Virus record (IMG/VR): IMGVR_UViG_3300030328_002400
Coordinates: 35,648-99,647 of that record
Length of the DNA: 64,000 nt
From: a virus
Strand: one strand, 5' to 3'
Part shown: positions 54,327-61,627 of the stretch, piece by piece
Position numbering within the stretch: the stretch's first letter is position 1
Layout: the number at the start of each line of letters is the position of its first letter
Translations under genes and position numbers: made by a program
Notes under the pieces: model-generated
The model's database searches: none
Told to the model about the DNA's origin: nothing
The model's input: only the letters and a program-made list of their open reading frames with translations

Positions 54327-55550
54327 ATGAAAAAATATTTAGTTTTATTGGTTTGCATTTTTATGACTCAGACCTTATCAGCTCAAGAGCAAGAAGATAA
54401 AGGTAAGTTCTTTAAGTCTCTTTATGAAGATCTTTTAAAATATAGTACCATATATGGTGCAGGTGATATCTCCAACTCAGTAGAAGCAAGACAACAAACT
54501 TACTTTGTAAGAACAAATCCAGATGGAGGTTTATATTCCATACCTGATGTAGTTGATAATACACCAGATTATCCTTTTGATTATAGATATGGATTTGGAA
54601 TCCGTAAGTTAGCAAGATTTAATTATGAAAGAAAACCTAAAAACTTTTATGATGGAACTGAAGAACAATTAGCATTTACAGCTCCATCTTCTGCACTTGA
54701 AGGATTAGAATATCAATTCCACTTTGAAAAAGAAAGATGGAGAGGAGAGAACTTCAAGAATCATAGATTCTTTTTAAAGCATACAGGTAAATACCACATA
54801 GTAAAAGTAGAGAGTAGAGAGGTTGGTAAGATAAACTTAGATTATCAGTCAGCTGAAGTAAGAGGTAGACTTCCTATTGGAGAAAAGTTTAGTATATCAG
54901 CCGGAGCTATCTACCGTACTCATGACCGTGCTTATGGATATAACCCAATTGAAATATGGTTAAATGAAACACAAATAATAAATGGTGAGGAATACCCTGC
55001 TAACTATTGGTATACTTTAGGTTTTGAATATGGTTACGATGATATTTATTATACACAAACCAGTGTAGATCCAAACACAGGAGAACAAATACAAACATCT
55101 GATTGGTATTGGGTAGACTCTGAAGGAAACATAGTAGCTGATTCTGATCTAGAATTTAGAGAAACAGTATTCACTGATCTTATGAACCGTTATAATAATG
55201 AAGTATGGGATCAACTAGATGCTTTTGGTGAGATAGCACCAATAGTAGGTGTAGATTTTTATCATTACAAAAGCAAGTTCTGGTTACATGCATATGCTAA
55301 TTATATATTACCATATCATAGATACATAGAGGGAGATGAGGCTGTATCCTATTTAAATAGAAATAACTGGGGTAAAGGTGGATTGGTTCAAGATGCAGAG
55401 TTAGAACAGTGGGAGGACTACTCCGCAGGAGTAAGTTTTGGCTGGAAGATAAACAAGAACTTAGGAATATTTGCAGAAGGAGAATATAGTAAGATGTGGG
55501 ATAGTGAATTATTTCAAACTACATTTGGATTAAACTTTACCTTTAGATAA
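54327..55550 (+). CDS. Exported beta-barrel-like protein (putative outer-membrane protein)
   Basis: A 407-aa protein with a clear Sec signal peptide (MKKYLVLLVCIFMTQTLSAQ, cleavage after SA-Q likely). The mature part is rich in alternating aromatic/polar strands (EYQFHFEKERW, RFFLKHTGKYHIVKVESRE, FSISAGAIYRT). It ends with amphipathic strands AGVSFGWKI, LGIFAEGEY and TTFGLNFTFR, the pattern of an outer-membrane beta barrel. Ending in Phe-Arg is slightly atypical for barrel-assembly recognition. It starts a new transcript after the polymerase block and precedes a lipoprotein by 2 nt. A plausible role is remodelling the host surface, for example blocking superinfection. Export and barrel-like pattern are seen; role is inferred. 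Confidence 0.65.
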   Translation: MKKYLVLLVCIFMTQTLSAQEQEDKGKFFKSLYEDLLKYSTIYGAGDISNSVEARQQTYFVRTNPDGGLYSIPDVVDNTPDYPFDYRYGFGIRKLARFNYERKPKNFYDGTEEQLAFTAPSSALEGLEYQFHFEKERWRGENFKNHRFFLKHTGKYHIVKVESREVGKINLDYQSAEVRGRLPIGEKFSISAGAIYRTHDRAYGYNPIEIWLNETQIINGEEYPANYWYTLGFEYGYDDIYYTQTSVDPNTGEQIQTSDWYWVDSEGNIVADSDLEFRETVFTDLMNRYNNEVWDQLDAFGEIAPIVGVDFYHYKSKFWLHAYANYILPYHRYIEGDEAVSYLNRNNWGKGGLVQDAELEQWEDYSAGVSFGWKINKNLGIFAEGEYSKMWDSELFQTTFGLNFTFR

Positions 55551-55552
55551 TC

Positions 55553-56281
55553 ATGAAAAAAATATTAAGTCTTGTATTAATATTAATGACTAGTTGTGCT
55601 ACTTTTCAACCAGTAGAGAAATGCTGTGAAACTGAAGTAGTATATTTAGATGAAGTTCAAAGTGATTCAACTAATTTATTTACAAGTTTAGAATTTAATA
55701 CTATTACCTTAGACTTTAGGCCATTAAGACCTAGATTTTTTTATGGTCATAGTTATGGGTATTGGCACACAAGACCACTATGGTTAGATTTTGACTACTG
55801 GCATAATGATTTTTATTACAGTAATTTTTATTCTTATCATTATCCTTATTACTCTTATTATTATAGACCATGGAATCATTGGGATTGGTATATGAGACCT
55901 TGGAGACCAGCTAACAATTGGTATCAAGGACCATTCAATAATCCAAGTTATAATGTAGTTTATAATGCTAGTAGAAGAAATAGCGTTTCAAATCTGAATA
56001 GAAACATTGCTACTGCAATTGCAAATAATAGAATTGAGAATGCTAATAATAGACCTATTATTAATAATAATAAGCCTATTATAAATAACAAACCTATTGT
56101 TGTTAATAATAGTTATAAACCTAACAATAACTATAAACCAAGTAATAACAACTATAGTTCTAAACCAAATAATAATTATAAACCAAGCAGTAATTCTAGA
56201 ACTACTTATAATGGTTCAGGATCAAATAATAGTTATAGCAGACCTTCAGGATCTGTTTCATCATCAAGAAAAATTAATTAA
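55553..56281 (+). CDS. Tyr/Trp-rich lipoprotein with Asn-rich repeat tail
   Basis: A 242-aa protein with a lipoprotein signal peptide (hydrophobic stretch to LMTSC, Cys15 as lipidation site). Residues about 58-130 are extremely rich in Tyr, Trp, Phe and His (HSYGYWH, YHYPYYSYYYRPW). From about 165 an Asn/Pro/Lys/Tyr-rich tail has repeated units such as KPNNNYKPS. No fold is recognised. It shares the operon with the barrel-like gene and would reside in the host periplasm or outer membrane. The aromatic block could bind sugars or plug a surface protein, but no evidence distinguishes these. Confidence 0.65.
   Translation: MKKILSLVLILMTSCATFQPVEKCCETEVVYLDEVQSDSTNLFTSLEFNTITLDFRPLRPRFFYGHSYGYWHTRPLWLDFDYWHNDFYYSNFYSYHYPYYSYYYRPWNHWDWYMRPWRPANNWYQGPFNNPSYNVVYNASRRNSVSNLNRNIATAIANNRIENANNRPIINNNKPIINNKPIVVNNSYKPNNNYKPSNNNYSSKPNNNYKPSSNSRTTYNGSGSNNSYSRPSGSVSSSRKIN
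56040..56215 (+). repeat. AAT-rich repeats encoding Asn/Lys/Pro/Tyr units
   Basis: Imperfect repeats of AATAATAA-type DNA encode NNKPI and KPNNNYKPS units in the lipoprotein tail. They create a spurious out-of-frame extension upstream of the gene at 56283. Confidence 0.65.
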
Positions 56282-56282
56282 A

Positions 56283-56570
56283 ATGGCAGGAGCACCAAAA
56301 ATAGGAGAAGAAACTAAAGTCACTCTAGATTTAAAAACAATTGGAATGATAGTGGGATTTGTAATCTCATTATCTACTATGTGGTTTACATTAAAAGCTG
56401 ACATAGCAAAAGCTATGGAGTTACCAGCTCCAGTTATTGATAGAGTAGAATATGATCTAAAAGATGAATTAGTACGTCAAACCATTATGGATACTCAAGA
56501 AGATGTAGAAATGCTTCTAGAGAAATTTGAAAAAATGGAAGAGAGAATCTATGATCTTACTAAAAAGTAA
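56283..56570 (+). CDS. Small membrane protein with cytoplasmic/periplasmic coiled coil
   Basis: The start chosen is ATG 56283, 1 nt after the lipoprotein stop; the same frame is open further upstream only within the repeat DNA. The 95-aa product has a short polar N-terminus, one transmembrane helix (about 19-38, TIGMIVGFVISLSTMWFTL) and a charged helical tail with heptads (about 60-95). This build fits an inner-membrane spanin-like or holin-accessory protein. No outer-membrane spanin partner is proven, although the preceding lipoprotein could serve. Function is inferred from topology only. Confidence 0.65.
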   Translation: MAGAPKIGEETKVTLDLKTIGMIVGFVISLSTMWFTLKADIAKAMELPAPVIDRVEYDLKDELVRQTIMDTQEDVEMLLEKFEKMEERIYDLTKK

Positions 56571-56572
56571 TT

Positions 56573-56989
56573 ATGAAAAAAACAATTCTATTCATTTTGT
56601 TTTTATTATTTAGTATAAAAGCTATAGCTCAAGAATGGGTTAATGATAAAAATTTTGATAGTGTAATTAGTCAAGGTGCATTTGATGATGACTCTGAAGG
56701 TATAATTGTTATAGAATTCTGGGCAGAATTTAATTCAGCAAATGCTTTTCATGATTGGGAACAGATAAATGACCTAGATGGTGTAGAGTACTATAGATGT
56801 GATGTTAGCCAATCTCCTCAATCAAAAAAGAAATATAGAGTAAGAATGGTTCCTACCATCTTAATCTTTGCTGGAGATGATGCCTTTATAAAATTTCAAG
56901 CAAAAGCAGGTTTAGATCTTTTATGTCCTGTGGATGTACCTAAAATGAAAGCTGCTGTTGAGGTTGTCCGTAGAGAATCTCAATTCTAA
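56573..56989 (+). CDS. Exported thioredoxin-fold protein lacking both active-site cysteines
   Basis: A 138-aa protein with a Sec signal peptide (1-19, cut near AIA-Q). The mature part has the thioredoxin pattern: IIVIEFWAEF strand, then NSAN at 54-57 in the place of CxxC, a CDVSQ strand and RMVPTILIF with the cis-proline P94. Both catalytic cysteines are replaced by Asn, so it cannot be a normal disulfide oxidoreductase. It may act as a periplasmic chaperone or binding protein, or as a decoy of host Trx-like proteins. It lies 2 nt after the membrane coiled-coil gene. Fold call confident, role unknown. Confidence 0.75.
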   Translation: MKKTILFILFLLFSIKAIAQEWVNDKNFDSVISQGAFDDDSEGIIVIEFWAEFNSANAFHDWEQINDLDGVEYYRCDVSQSPQSKKKYRVRMVPTILIFAGDDAFIKFQAKAGLDLLCPVDVPKMKAAVEVVRRESQF

Positions 56990-56997
56990 AATATAAT

Positions 56998-57087
56998 ATG
57001 TCAGAAGCTAGACTTGCTATATTGGTTTTTTATATTATAGTAGCTTTTATTATATACACTTTTGCAAAGGAAGAATTTAAAGATTAA
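56998..57087 (+). CDS. 29-aa single-pass membrane peptide
   Basis: A short frame with ATG at 56998, 8 nt after the Trx-like gene, and TAA directly abutting the next ATG (57088). The peptide has one hydrophobic helix (LAILVFYIIVAFIIYTF) flanked by charged ends. The exact abutment of its stop with the next start supports that it is real. Such tiny membrane peptides in phages often modulate host membrane complexes; nothing more can be said. Confidence 0.55.
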   Translation: MSEARLAILVFYIIVAFIIYTFAKEEFKD

Positions 57088-57492
57088 ATGGAAAAATATA
57101 TATACAGAGGAAAATTAGAAAGAGTAGTTGACGGTGATACGGTTGACGCTTTAATTGATTTAGGATTTGATACTTGGGTTAAGAAGAGAATTAGATTTCA
57201 CGGTTTAGATACTTGGGAGTGTAGAACGAGAGATAAGGACGAGAAGAAGAAAGGACTAGCTGCTAAGGCTAGAGTAATAGAGCTCTTAACTGAAGTTACA
57301 GATAAAGAACATTTCTTTAGATTAAAATCTCATGGTACTGGTAAATATGGTAGAGTACTAGGAGAACTCTTTGTTAGAGATTGTGATGGCAAGACTATAG
57401 ACGTGTGTGCTACATTAATAGAAGAAGGTCATGCCTATGTGTATGACGGGGGAAAGAAAAAAGTTTATACAAAACCTACCAAGGTAGCATAG
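57088..57492 (+). CDS. Staphylococcal-nuclease-like (thermonuclease family) enzyme
   Basis: A 134-aa protein covering one SNase OB-fold domain. The family motifs are visible: VVDGDTVD (D15, D17), RIRFHGLDTWE (R36, D41, E44) and GKYGRVLGEL (R88). These correspond to the calcium-binding aspartates and the catalytic Arg-Glu-Arg set of SNase. No signal peptide is seen, so it acts in the cytoplasm or is released by lysis, probably degrading host DNA or RNA. The end of the gene overlaps by 17 nt a small ORF on the other strand. It is the last plus-strand gene before the convergent RNR operon. Confidence 0.88.
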   Translation: MEKYIYRGKLERVVDGDTVDALIDLGFDTWVKKRIRFHGLDTWECRTRDKDEKKKGLAAKARVIELLTEVTDKEHFFRLKSHGTGKYGRVLGELFVRDCDGKTIDVCATLIEEGHAYVYDGGKKKVYTKPTKVA

Positions 57493-57652
57493 TCATACCA
57501 ATTTTATTTAGCAGACATTCCAGTATAATAAATATAATACCACAAACTACTATCTGATAGAACCACCATTTCCAACCTGTCAATGATAAAGCCCACTTAC
57601 GTAATGGTGACTTCATTGCAAGACTATATAAATATTGTTTTATTTTTTCCAT
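57476..57652 (-). CDS. 58-aa membrane protein (minus strand)
   Basis: Reading the minus strand from the ATG at 57652 to TAG at 57476 gives 58 residues. The N-terminus is basic/aromatic and one transmembrane helix follows (about 31-48, FYQIVVCGIIFIILECLL). It lies downstream of the minus-strand RNR/lipoprotein operon and fills what would otherwise be a 220-nt gap. Its 3' end overlaps the nuclease gene by 17 nt in the convergent orientation. Reality is likely but not certain. Confidence 0.5.
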   Translation of the reverse strand: MEKIKQYLYSLAMKSPLRKWALSLTGWKWWFYQIVVCGIIFIILECLLNKIGMTMLPW

Positions 57653-57666
57653 ATCTAAATAGAGTA

Positions 57667-57694
57667 AATGCTCTATGATTTCCCACAGAGCATT
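57667..57694 (-). terminator. 8-bp inverted repeat between minus-strand genes
   Basis: AATGCTCT (57667-57674) pairs exactly with AGAGCATT (57687-57694) over 12 nt. It lies 20 nt past the lipoprotein stop. Only a weak T-rich stretch follows on either strand, so it may be a leaky terminator or a 3'-end stabilising hairpin. Confidence 0.4.
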
Positions 57695-57714
57695 GACTCA
57701 TTAATATATTGCAT

Positions 57715-58182
57715 TTATTCTTTGACAACAGAAACGTTATAAGAACCGTCACCATTTTTATCAAATTTTAATACACCATCTGGTTTGTTATCTGGACCCA
57801 TTGATATAGGATCAGCATAAGGAGTCCACGGTGCTACTGGCATTGCCCAGTGTACTGTGGTAGTTGTAACATAAGTTTGTCCATTCATTACATCTAATAC
57901 TAGCCAATTTTGAGCACCACCGCTAACATCTTTCCAAGTACTACCTGGACAAAATTCTGTATCAACAGCAGGACTAAAATCATCATGTGAATGATCAGAC
58001 TTTACATTTCCTTTACTTACTCTTAAACAATCAGTTTTAGATGCACTTAGCCAAACGTCTTGTCTTACTTCTACAGCTTCTTCTACCGGAGCAACTTCTT
58101 CTGCTACAGCTTCAGCTGGTTTGTTGTTACCACACCCTATCATTAATAGAGAGAATAACATAATTAAAAAATTGTTTTTCAT
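57715..58182 (-). CDS. Lipoprotein of unknown function
   Basis: A 155-aa protein with a lipoprotein signal peptide (lipobox LMIGC, Cys17), then an Ala/Glu/Val-rich spacer (about 22-40). A small compact domain follows with two Cys (DCLRVSK and EFCPGST) that could form a disulfide, a Trp/Pro-rich middle and a C-terminal DKNGDGSYNV strand. It is encoded 23 nt downstream of the RNR large subunit on the same transcript. It probably anchors to a host membrane. Like the lipoprotein at 55553, it suggests phage alteration of the envelope. Not a recognised family. Confidence 0.7.
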   Translation of the reverse strand: MKNNFLIMLFSLLMIGCGNNKPAEAVAEEVAPVEEAVEVRQDVWLSASKTDCLRVSKGNVKSDHSHDDFSPAVDTEFCPGSTWKDVSGGAQNWLVLDVMNGQTYVTTTTVHWAMPVAPWTPYADPISMGPDNKPDGVLKFDKNGDGSYNVSVVKE

Positions 58183-58205
58183 TTTTAAAGATTTAAAGTT
58201 AATAA

Positions 58206-59831
58206 TTAGCCCTCACAACTTGCACAGTCTAAAATATTTCTAGCAAAGTCTTGAGCAGAGCTCTGACTAAATTGATAGTATAATGTTTTGACTCCTTCCT
58301 TGTGAGCATATAAATACAATTGATTTATATCTTTTGCGGGAACAGAAGGATGAATCATTAAATTCAAACTCTGTGACTGATCAATAAATTTTTGCCTTTG
58401 AGCAGCCTGTAATACTAGTTCTTTAGGTGTAATCTCTACAAAGGATTTAAATACTTCCTTGCTTGGAAAATTTAAATGTTGTACAGACCCATCTTTCTTT
58501 AGTATACTATCCCAAGTTTTTTTATTATTTAATCCATACTTTTTAAGTTCTTCTTCTAAGAATGGATTTTTATATACTGTTTTAGACTTAGCTAAGTCCT
58601 TAATAAAGTAATTAGATTTAATGGGTTCTATTCCCATAGATACAGCACCATGAATAAAAGAGCTAGACTTAGTAGGGGCAATAGCTAATAGAGTTGTATT
58701 AGCATATCCTTCTCTAAGAGATCTATATCCTCTATGTTCATATAACCATCTAGATGCTTGTTCAGATATTTCTTTTAATGTTTTAAATATATTATTATTT
58801 AAACCTTTAGCAGCTAAAGATTCAAATTCTATAAGCTTTGATTGTAATAAACTATGATACCCTAATACTCCTAAACCAATAGCTCTATGTTTGCTAGCAA
58901 AATTAAATGCTCTTTTTAATCCAGCTTTAACTTCTGCTTTTCTAATAAACTCATCCATTACTGCATTCAAGAAGAATACATAAGTTTCAATTGCATCTGT
59001 TTTAATAATCTCATCCCAGTGTAATAAATTTATAGATCCTAAGCAACACACAAAAGAGTTGTAGCTGTCTGTTGGTAATTGTATTTCTGAGCATAAGTTA
59101 GATGCTGTTATTTCCATACCCATTGCTTTGTATGGACTATTGTTATTAGAGTTATCTTTAAACATTATATAAGGATAACCAAATTCAGATCTTCTTTGAA
59201 TAACTTTAGCCCATATCTTACGTTTATCTTTACTCCCCGCTTTCATACTAGTAATCCACTCATCAGTAACTGTAACACCATACTGTAAATTTTGTATTGG
59301 GTTTCCTTCAGTACCAATATCTAAGAAGTCTAATATATCAGGATGCTCTAGAGGTAAGTATACTGCACATGCTCCACGTCTTGCTTCAGACTGTTTACAT
59401 ACATCTACTACAGTATCATATATCTTTGCATAGTGAACTGGTCCATCAGCTAATCCTCCAGTAGAAATTACTGAGCCACGTGGTCTTATATTACCTAAGT
59501 AAGCACTGGTGCCTCCACCATATTTAGACATCATTCCTATTTCACGTCCAGCATTTAGTATACTATCTAGTGAGTCATCTACATTAGATCCATAACAACT
59601 GATGGGTAATCCTTTTTGTTTTCCAAAATTAATCCATACTGGGGTAGATAAACTATAATAACCTTTAGCCATATAGTTTTCAAACTTTTCAGCAAAGCCA
59701 GGCATATGAAGATACTTTTCTGCTGTATTGGCTATATCTTTAATTCTTTGTTCAGGTTCTTCATTAATATAACCCCTTGATAAGAAGGTTCTACTATTTT
59801 CATTAAGCCAGTAGTATTTTTTATATTCCAT
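58206..59831 (-). CDS. nrdA: Class I ribonucleoside-diphosphate reductase, large (alpha) subunit
   Basis: A 541-aa protein, short for the family because it begins directly at the catalytic barrel and lacks the N-terminal ATP-cone that gives dATP inhibition. Catalytic elements are visible: C79 in PISCYGSN, N245-L-C247-S-E249 for the thiyl-radical site, C262/C263 in VCCLGSINL, the radical-path tyrosine pair (Y518-Y519) and the C-terminal swinging pair C536-x-x-C539 (CASCEG). It reduces ribonucleotides to deoxyribonucleotides for phage DNA synthesis. The small subunit gene lies 2 nt upstream. Loss of the ATP cone would keep it active at high dATP, as is common for phage enzymes. Confidence 0.95.
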   Translation of the reverse strand: MEYKKYYWLNENSRTFLSRGYINEEPEQRIKDIANTAEKYLHMPGFAEKFENYMAKGYYSLSTPVWINFGKQKGLPISCYGSNVDDSLDSILNAGREIGMMSKYGGGTSAYLGNIRPRGSVISTGGLADGPVHYAKIYDTVVDVCKQSEARRGACAVYLPLEHPDILDFLDIGTEGNPIQNLQYGVTVTDEWITSMKAGSKDKRKIWAKVIQRRSEFGYPYIMFKDNSNNNSPYKAMGMEITASNLCSEIQLPTDSYNSFVCCLGSINLLHWDEIIKTDAIETYVFFLNAVMDEFIRKAEVKAGLKRAFNFASKHRAIGLGVLGYHSLLQSKLIEFESLAAKGLNNNIFKTLKEISEQASRWLYEHRGYRSLREGYANTTLLAIAPTKSSSFIHGAVSMGIEPIKSNYFIKDLAKSKTVYKNPFLEEELKKYGLNNKKTWDSILKKDGSVQHLNFPSKEVFKSFVEITPKELVLQAAQRQKFIDQSQSLNLMIHPSVPAKDINQLYLYAHKEGVKTLYYQFSQSSAQDFARNILDCASCEG

Positions 59832-59833
59832 AA

Positions 59834-60811
59834 TTAAAAAAGATCATCTTCAGTTATGCTTTTACTCTTCTTATTATAATCAACACTTTTCTTGTAAAAG
59901 AAGTCCCCTTCCTTGGTAGCAGTAACCTCAATATCAAACCACTCAGTAGATTCTAGAAGATTCAAATTTACAATAAATAATGGAGGCATCCCAATTTTCT
60001 CTAGAGAATTATTAAATCTATTCTTTACAAAATTTTGTATAGTTTCTTGAGATAAAAAAGAGAGTTCTCCTTGTTCAAAAATCCAATCTAATATTTTACA
60101 TTCTGCATCATAGGCTTTTCTACATGCAGAATGTATTAAGTCTGCAAATTCTTGATCAAACCATAGAGGGTTTTCTTCTTTAATAATATTAATTAAAGCT
60201 GCACCAAAGTTTCCATGGATTTCTTCTTCTTTACTAGTAGCTTCTACTACATTAGAAATTCCTTTAAGAACATTCTTTTCTTTATTAAAACTCATCATGA
60301 TTAGAAACTGGCTAAATAAACTAACATGCTCTATAAATAGAGAAAACAAAAGAACAGACTTAGTATACATTTTATTATCTCTACTGCGTGATCCATCTAA
60401 ATATTTCTGTAGATATTTGATTCTACCCTTAATAGCTGGTACGTCAATAACTCTTTTAAACTCACCTTCTAAACCTAAGATTCTTAGCAGTCTAGCATAT
60501 GCGTCCTTATGTCTTACTTCAGATTCAGCAAAGGTCATACCTACATCTCCAATTTCTGTAATGGGCATTCTTTTATATATATCAGCCCAAAAAGTTTTAA
60601 CATTAACTTCTATCTGTGCAATTGCTAACATAGTCTTTTTAATAATATCACGTTCATGTGATGTAATATTTACTTTGAAGTCTTGTATATCTTCTGTAAA
60701 ATTAAACTCTGTATCAATCCAATAAGCATGTCTTATAGCATCTTTATAAGCTAGTAATTCTGGATATTCATAAGGCAGGATATTAAGTCTAGGTCTAAAG
60801 ATATTCTTCAT
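59834..60811 (-). CDS. nrdB: Class I ribonucleoside-diphosphate reductase, small (beta) subunit
   Basis: A 325-aa ferritin-like radical subunit. Metal ligands are visible in order: E68 (AQIEVN), E98 and H101 (ESEVRH), E161 (FIEH), E196 and H199 (EEEIH). A tyrosine sits four residues after H101 (Y105), the position of the stable tyrosyl radical in class Ia/Ib enzymes. The first ligand is Glu rather than the more usual Asp. It is the first gene of the minus-strand operon, followed directly by the alpha subunit. Its promoter must lie in the divergent gap 60812-61094; no certain box was found there for this strand. Confidence 0.93.
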   Translation of the reverse strand: MKNIFRPRLNILPYEYPELLAYKDAIRHAYWIDTEFNFTEDIQDFKVNITSHERDIIKKTMLAIAQIEVNVKTFWADIYKRMPITEIGDVGMTFAESEVRHKDAYARLLRILGLEGEFKRVIDVPAIKGRIKYLQKYLDGSRSRDNKMYTKSVLLFSLFIEHVSLFSQFLIMMSFNKEKNVLKGISNVVEATSKEEEIHGNFGAALINIIKEENPLWFDQEFADLIHSACRKAYDAECKILDWIFEQGELSFLSQETIQNFVKNRFNNSLEKIGMPPLFIVNLNLLESTEWFDIEVTATKEGDFFYKKSVDYNKKSKSITEDDLF

Positions 60812-60981
60812 ATTATTATGTTTGAATTGTTAGGACAAAAAAGGGCCACATTTCAGTGTAAAGAAATGCAGCTAACAAGTAATAACAATGTAAGAAAAAA
60901 TGCTTAGACAAAAAAACCAAAAGATGTATATTTTTATAATTTGTATTTACCCAACTTAATGGTTTCTTAATTGCAATAATT

Positions 60982-61000
60982 TTTGTATATTATTACTATA
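60982..61000 (+). promoter_or_regulatory. 19-bp element, copy 1 (TTTGTATATTATTACTATA)
   Basis: Exact match to the copy 75 nt downstream. Related elements precede genes at 25832 and 54327. Candidate recognition site for phage or host transcription. Confidence 0.5.
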
Positions 61001-61032
61001 TGCTGGAGCTACTCAATTAACAAATATACTAT

Positions 61033-61040
61033 TAAATTTG
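61033..61040 (+). promoter_or_regulatory. TAAATTTG -7-like box
   Basis: TAAATTTG fits the Bacteroidetes TAnnTTTG consensus and lies between the two 19-bp copies, 54 nt before the ATG at 61095. No convincing -33 element was found. Confidence 0.3.
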
Positions 61041-61056
61041 ACTGAGTCCTGCAAAA

Positions 61057-61075
61057 TTTGTATATTATTACTATA
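61057..61075 (+). promoter_or_regulatory. 19-bp element, copy 2 (TTTGTATATTATTACTATA)
   Basis: Identical to copy 1 and ends 19 nt before the ATG at 61095, a suitable distance for a promoter or operator of the small-protein operon. Confidence 0.5.
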
Positions 61076-61094
61076 GTGTATAAAATAAAATATT

Positions 61095-61376
61095 ATGTTA
61101 AAGAAAATTATAAACGTATTATGGACTTATAGTCCTGAAGATTACTGGAGAACAGCTTGGTCTAAAACTTCTTTAGATGAAAAAGCTGTAGCTACTGTAA
61201 TGGAAATTAAAAAAAGATATAAGCTAACAGCAGTTGAGTTAGCTGATGTAGGAAGAGCCCTTAAGCAAGTAGGAAATCAAATTGATGATATTCCTAATGC
61301 ATTAAAAGGAAAGAAAAGAAAAGGTAGAAAATTAAATATGGGACCTAAGCCTGTTAATATGGGAGGACCAAAATAG
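61095..61376 (+). CDS. Small protein of unknown function with basic tail
   Basis: A 93-aa protein. The first 70 residues are mostly helical (KKIINVLWTYSPEDYWRTAW, then VMEIKKRYKLTAVELADVGR). The tail is a Lys/Gly/Asn/Pro-rich basic region (KGKKRKGRKLNMGPKPVNMG). It is first in the operon after the duplicated 19-bp element. The basic tail resembles those of small proteins packaged in or around phage DNA. No known family is recognised. Confidence 0.6.
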   Translation: MLKKIINVLWTYSPEDYWRTAWSKTSLDEKAVATVMEIKKRYKLTAVELADVGRALKQVGNQIDDIPNALKGKKRKGRKLNMGPKPVNMGGPK

Positions 61377-61379
61377 GTA

Positions 61380-61514
61380 ATGGCTAGAATAGTAACATCT
61401 AGTTATACAAAACCCAGAAGAACAAAAAGACCAGGTGTTCATGCTAAAACAAGGACATCAAAGGTGAAGAGTAGTAGAAATTATAAAAAATTATATAAAG
61501 GACAAGGGAAATGA
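61380..61514 (+). CDS. Small Arg/Lys-rich phage protein (KRPGVHAKT family)
   Basis: A 44-aa very basic protein, ATG at 61380 and TGA at 61512-61514. The sequence KPRRTKRPGVHAKTRTSKVK followed by SSRNYKKLYKGQG is one I recall as a recurring small protein in crAss-like and related phages. There is no known function; nucleic-acid binding is plausible from its charge. Its stop overlaps the next start (ATGA), indicating translational coupling. Confidence 0.65.
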   Translation: MARIVTSSYTKPRRTKRPGVHAKTRTSKVKSSRNYKKLYKGQGK

Positions 61515-61627
61515 AAAAATTATGTTTATTTATAAAGTGGCTTACATGCGGTAAAGTGTGTTTAAAATGGTGTGAAAACCAGGACTGTTGTTCTAAAGAC
61601 AAATGTGATGGCCAAGAGAAAAAGTAA
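61511..61627 (+). CDS. 38-aa Cys-rich small protein
   Basis: The start overlaps the previous stop in an ATGA arrangement. The 38 residues contain seven Cys (LC, TCGKVC, WC, DCC, KC), so it may bind metal. It runs into the next gene by 20 nt in another frame. The coupling to the upstream gene supports it, but at this length chance is possible. Confidence 0.45.
   Translation: MKKLCLFIKWLTCGKVCLKWCENQDCCSKDKCDGQEKK

Larger units (their letters stand above)
60812..61094. other. Divergent regulatory region
   Basis: This 283-nt AT-rich gap separates the minus-strand RNR operon from the plus-strand small-protein operon, so it must contain promoters for both. It holds a duplicated 19-bp element (60982-61000 and 61057-61075) and a TAnnTTTG box between them. 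No ORF of convincing size, tRNA or strong hairpin was seen. Confidence 0.7.

Noticed and set aside
56097-56282. N-terminal extension of the membrane coiled-coil gene
   Set aside because: The extension is out-of-frame reading of the Asn-repeat DNA of the lipoprotein gene; ATG 56283 fits operon spacing and gives a normal membrane protein start.
60297-60725. 142-aa plus-strand ORF
   Set aside because: Antisense to the RNR beta subunit, whose metal ligands are intact; no separate support.
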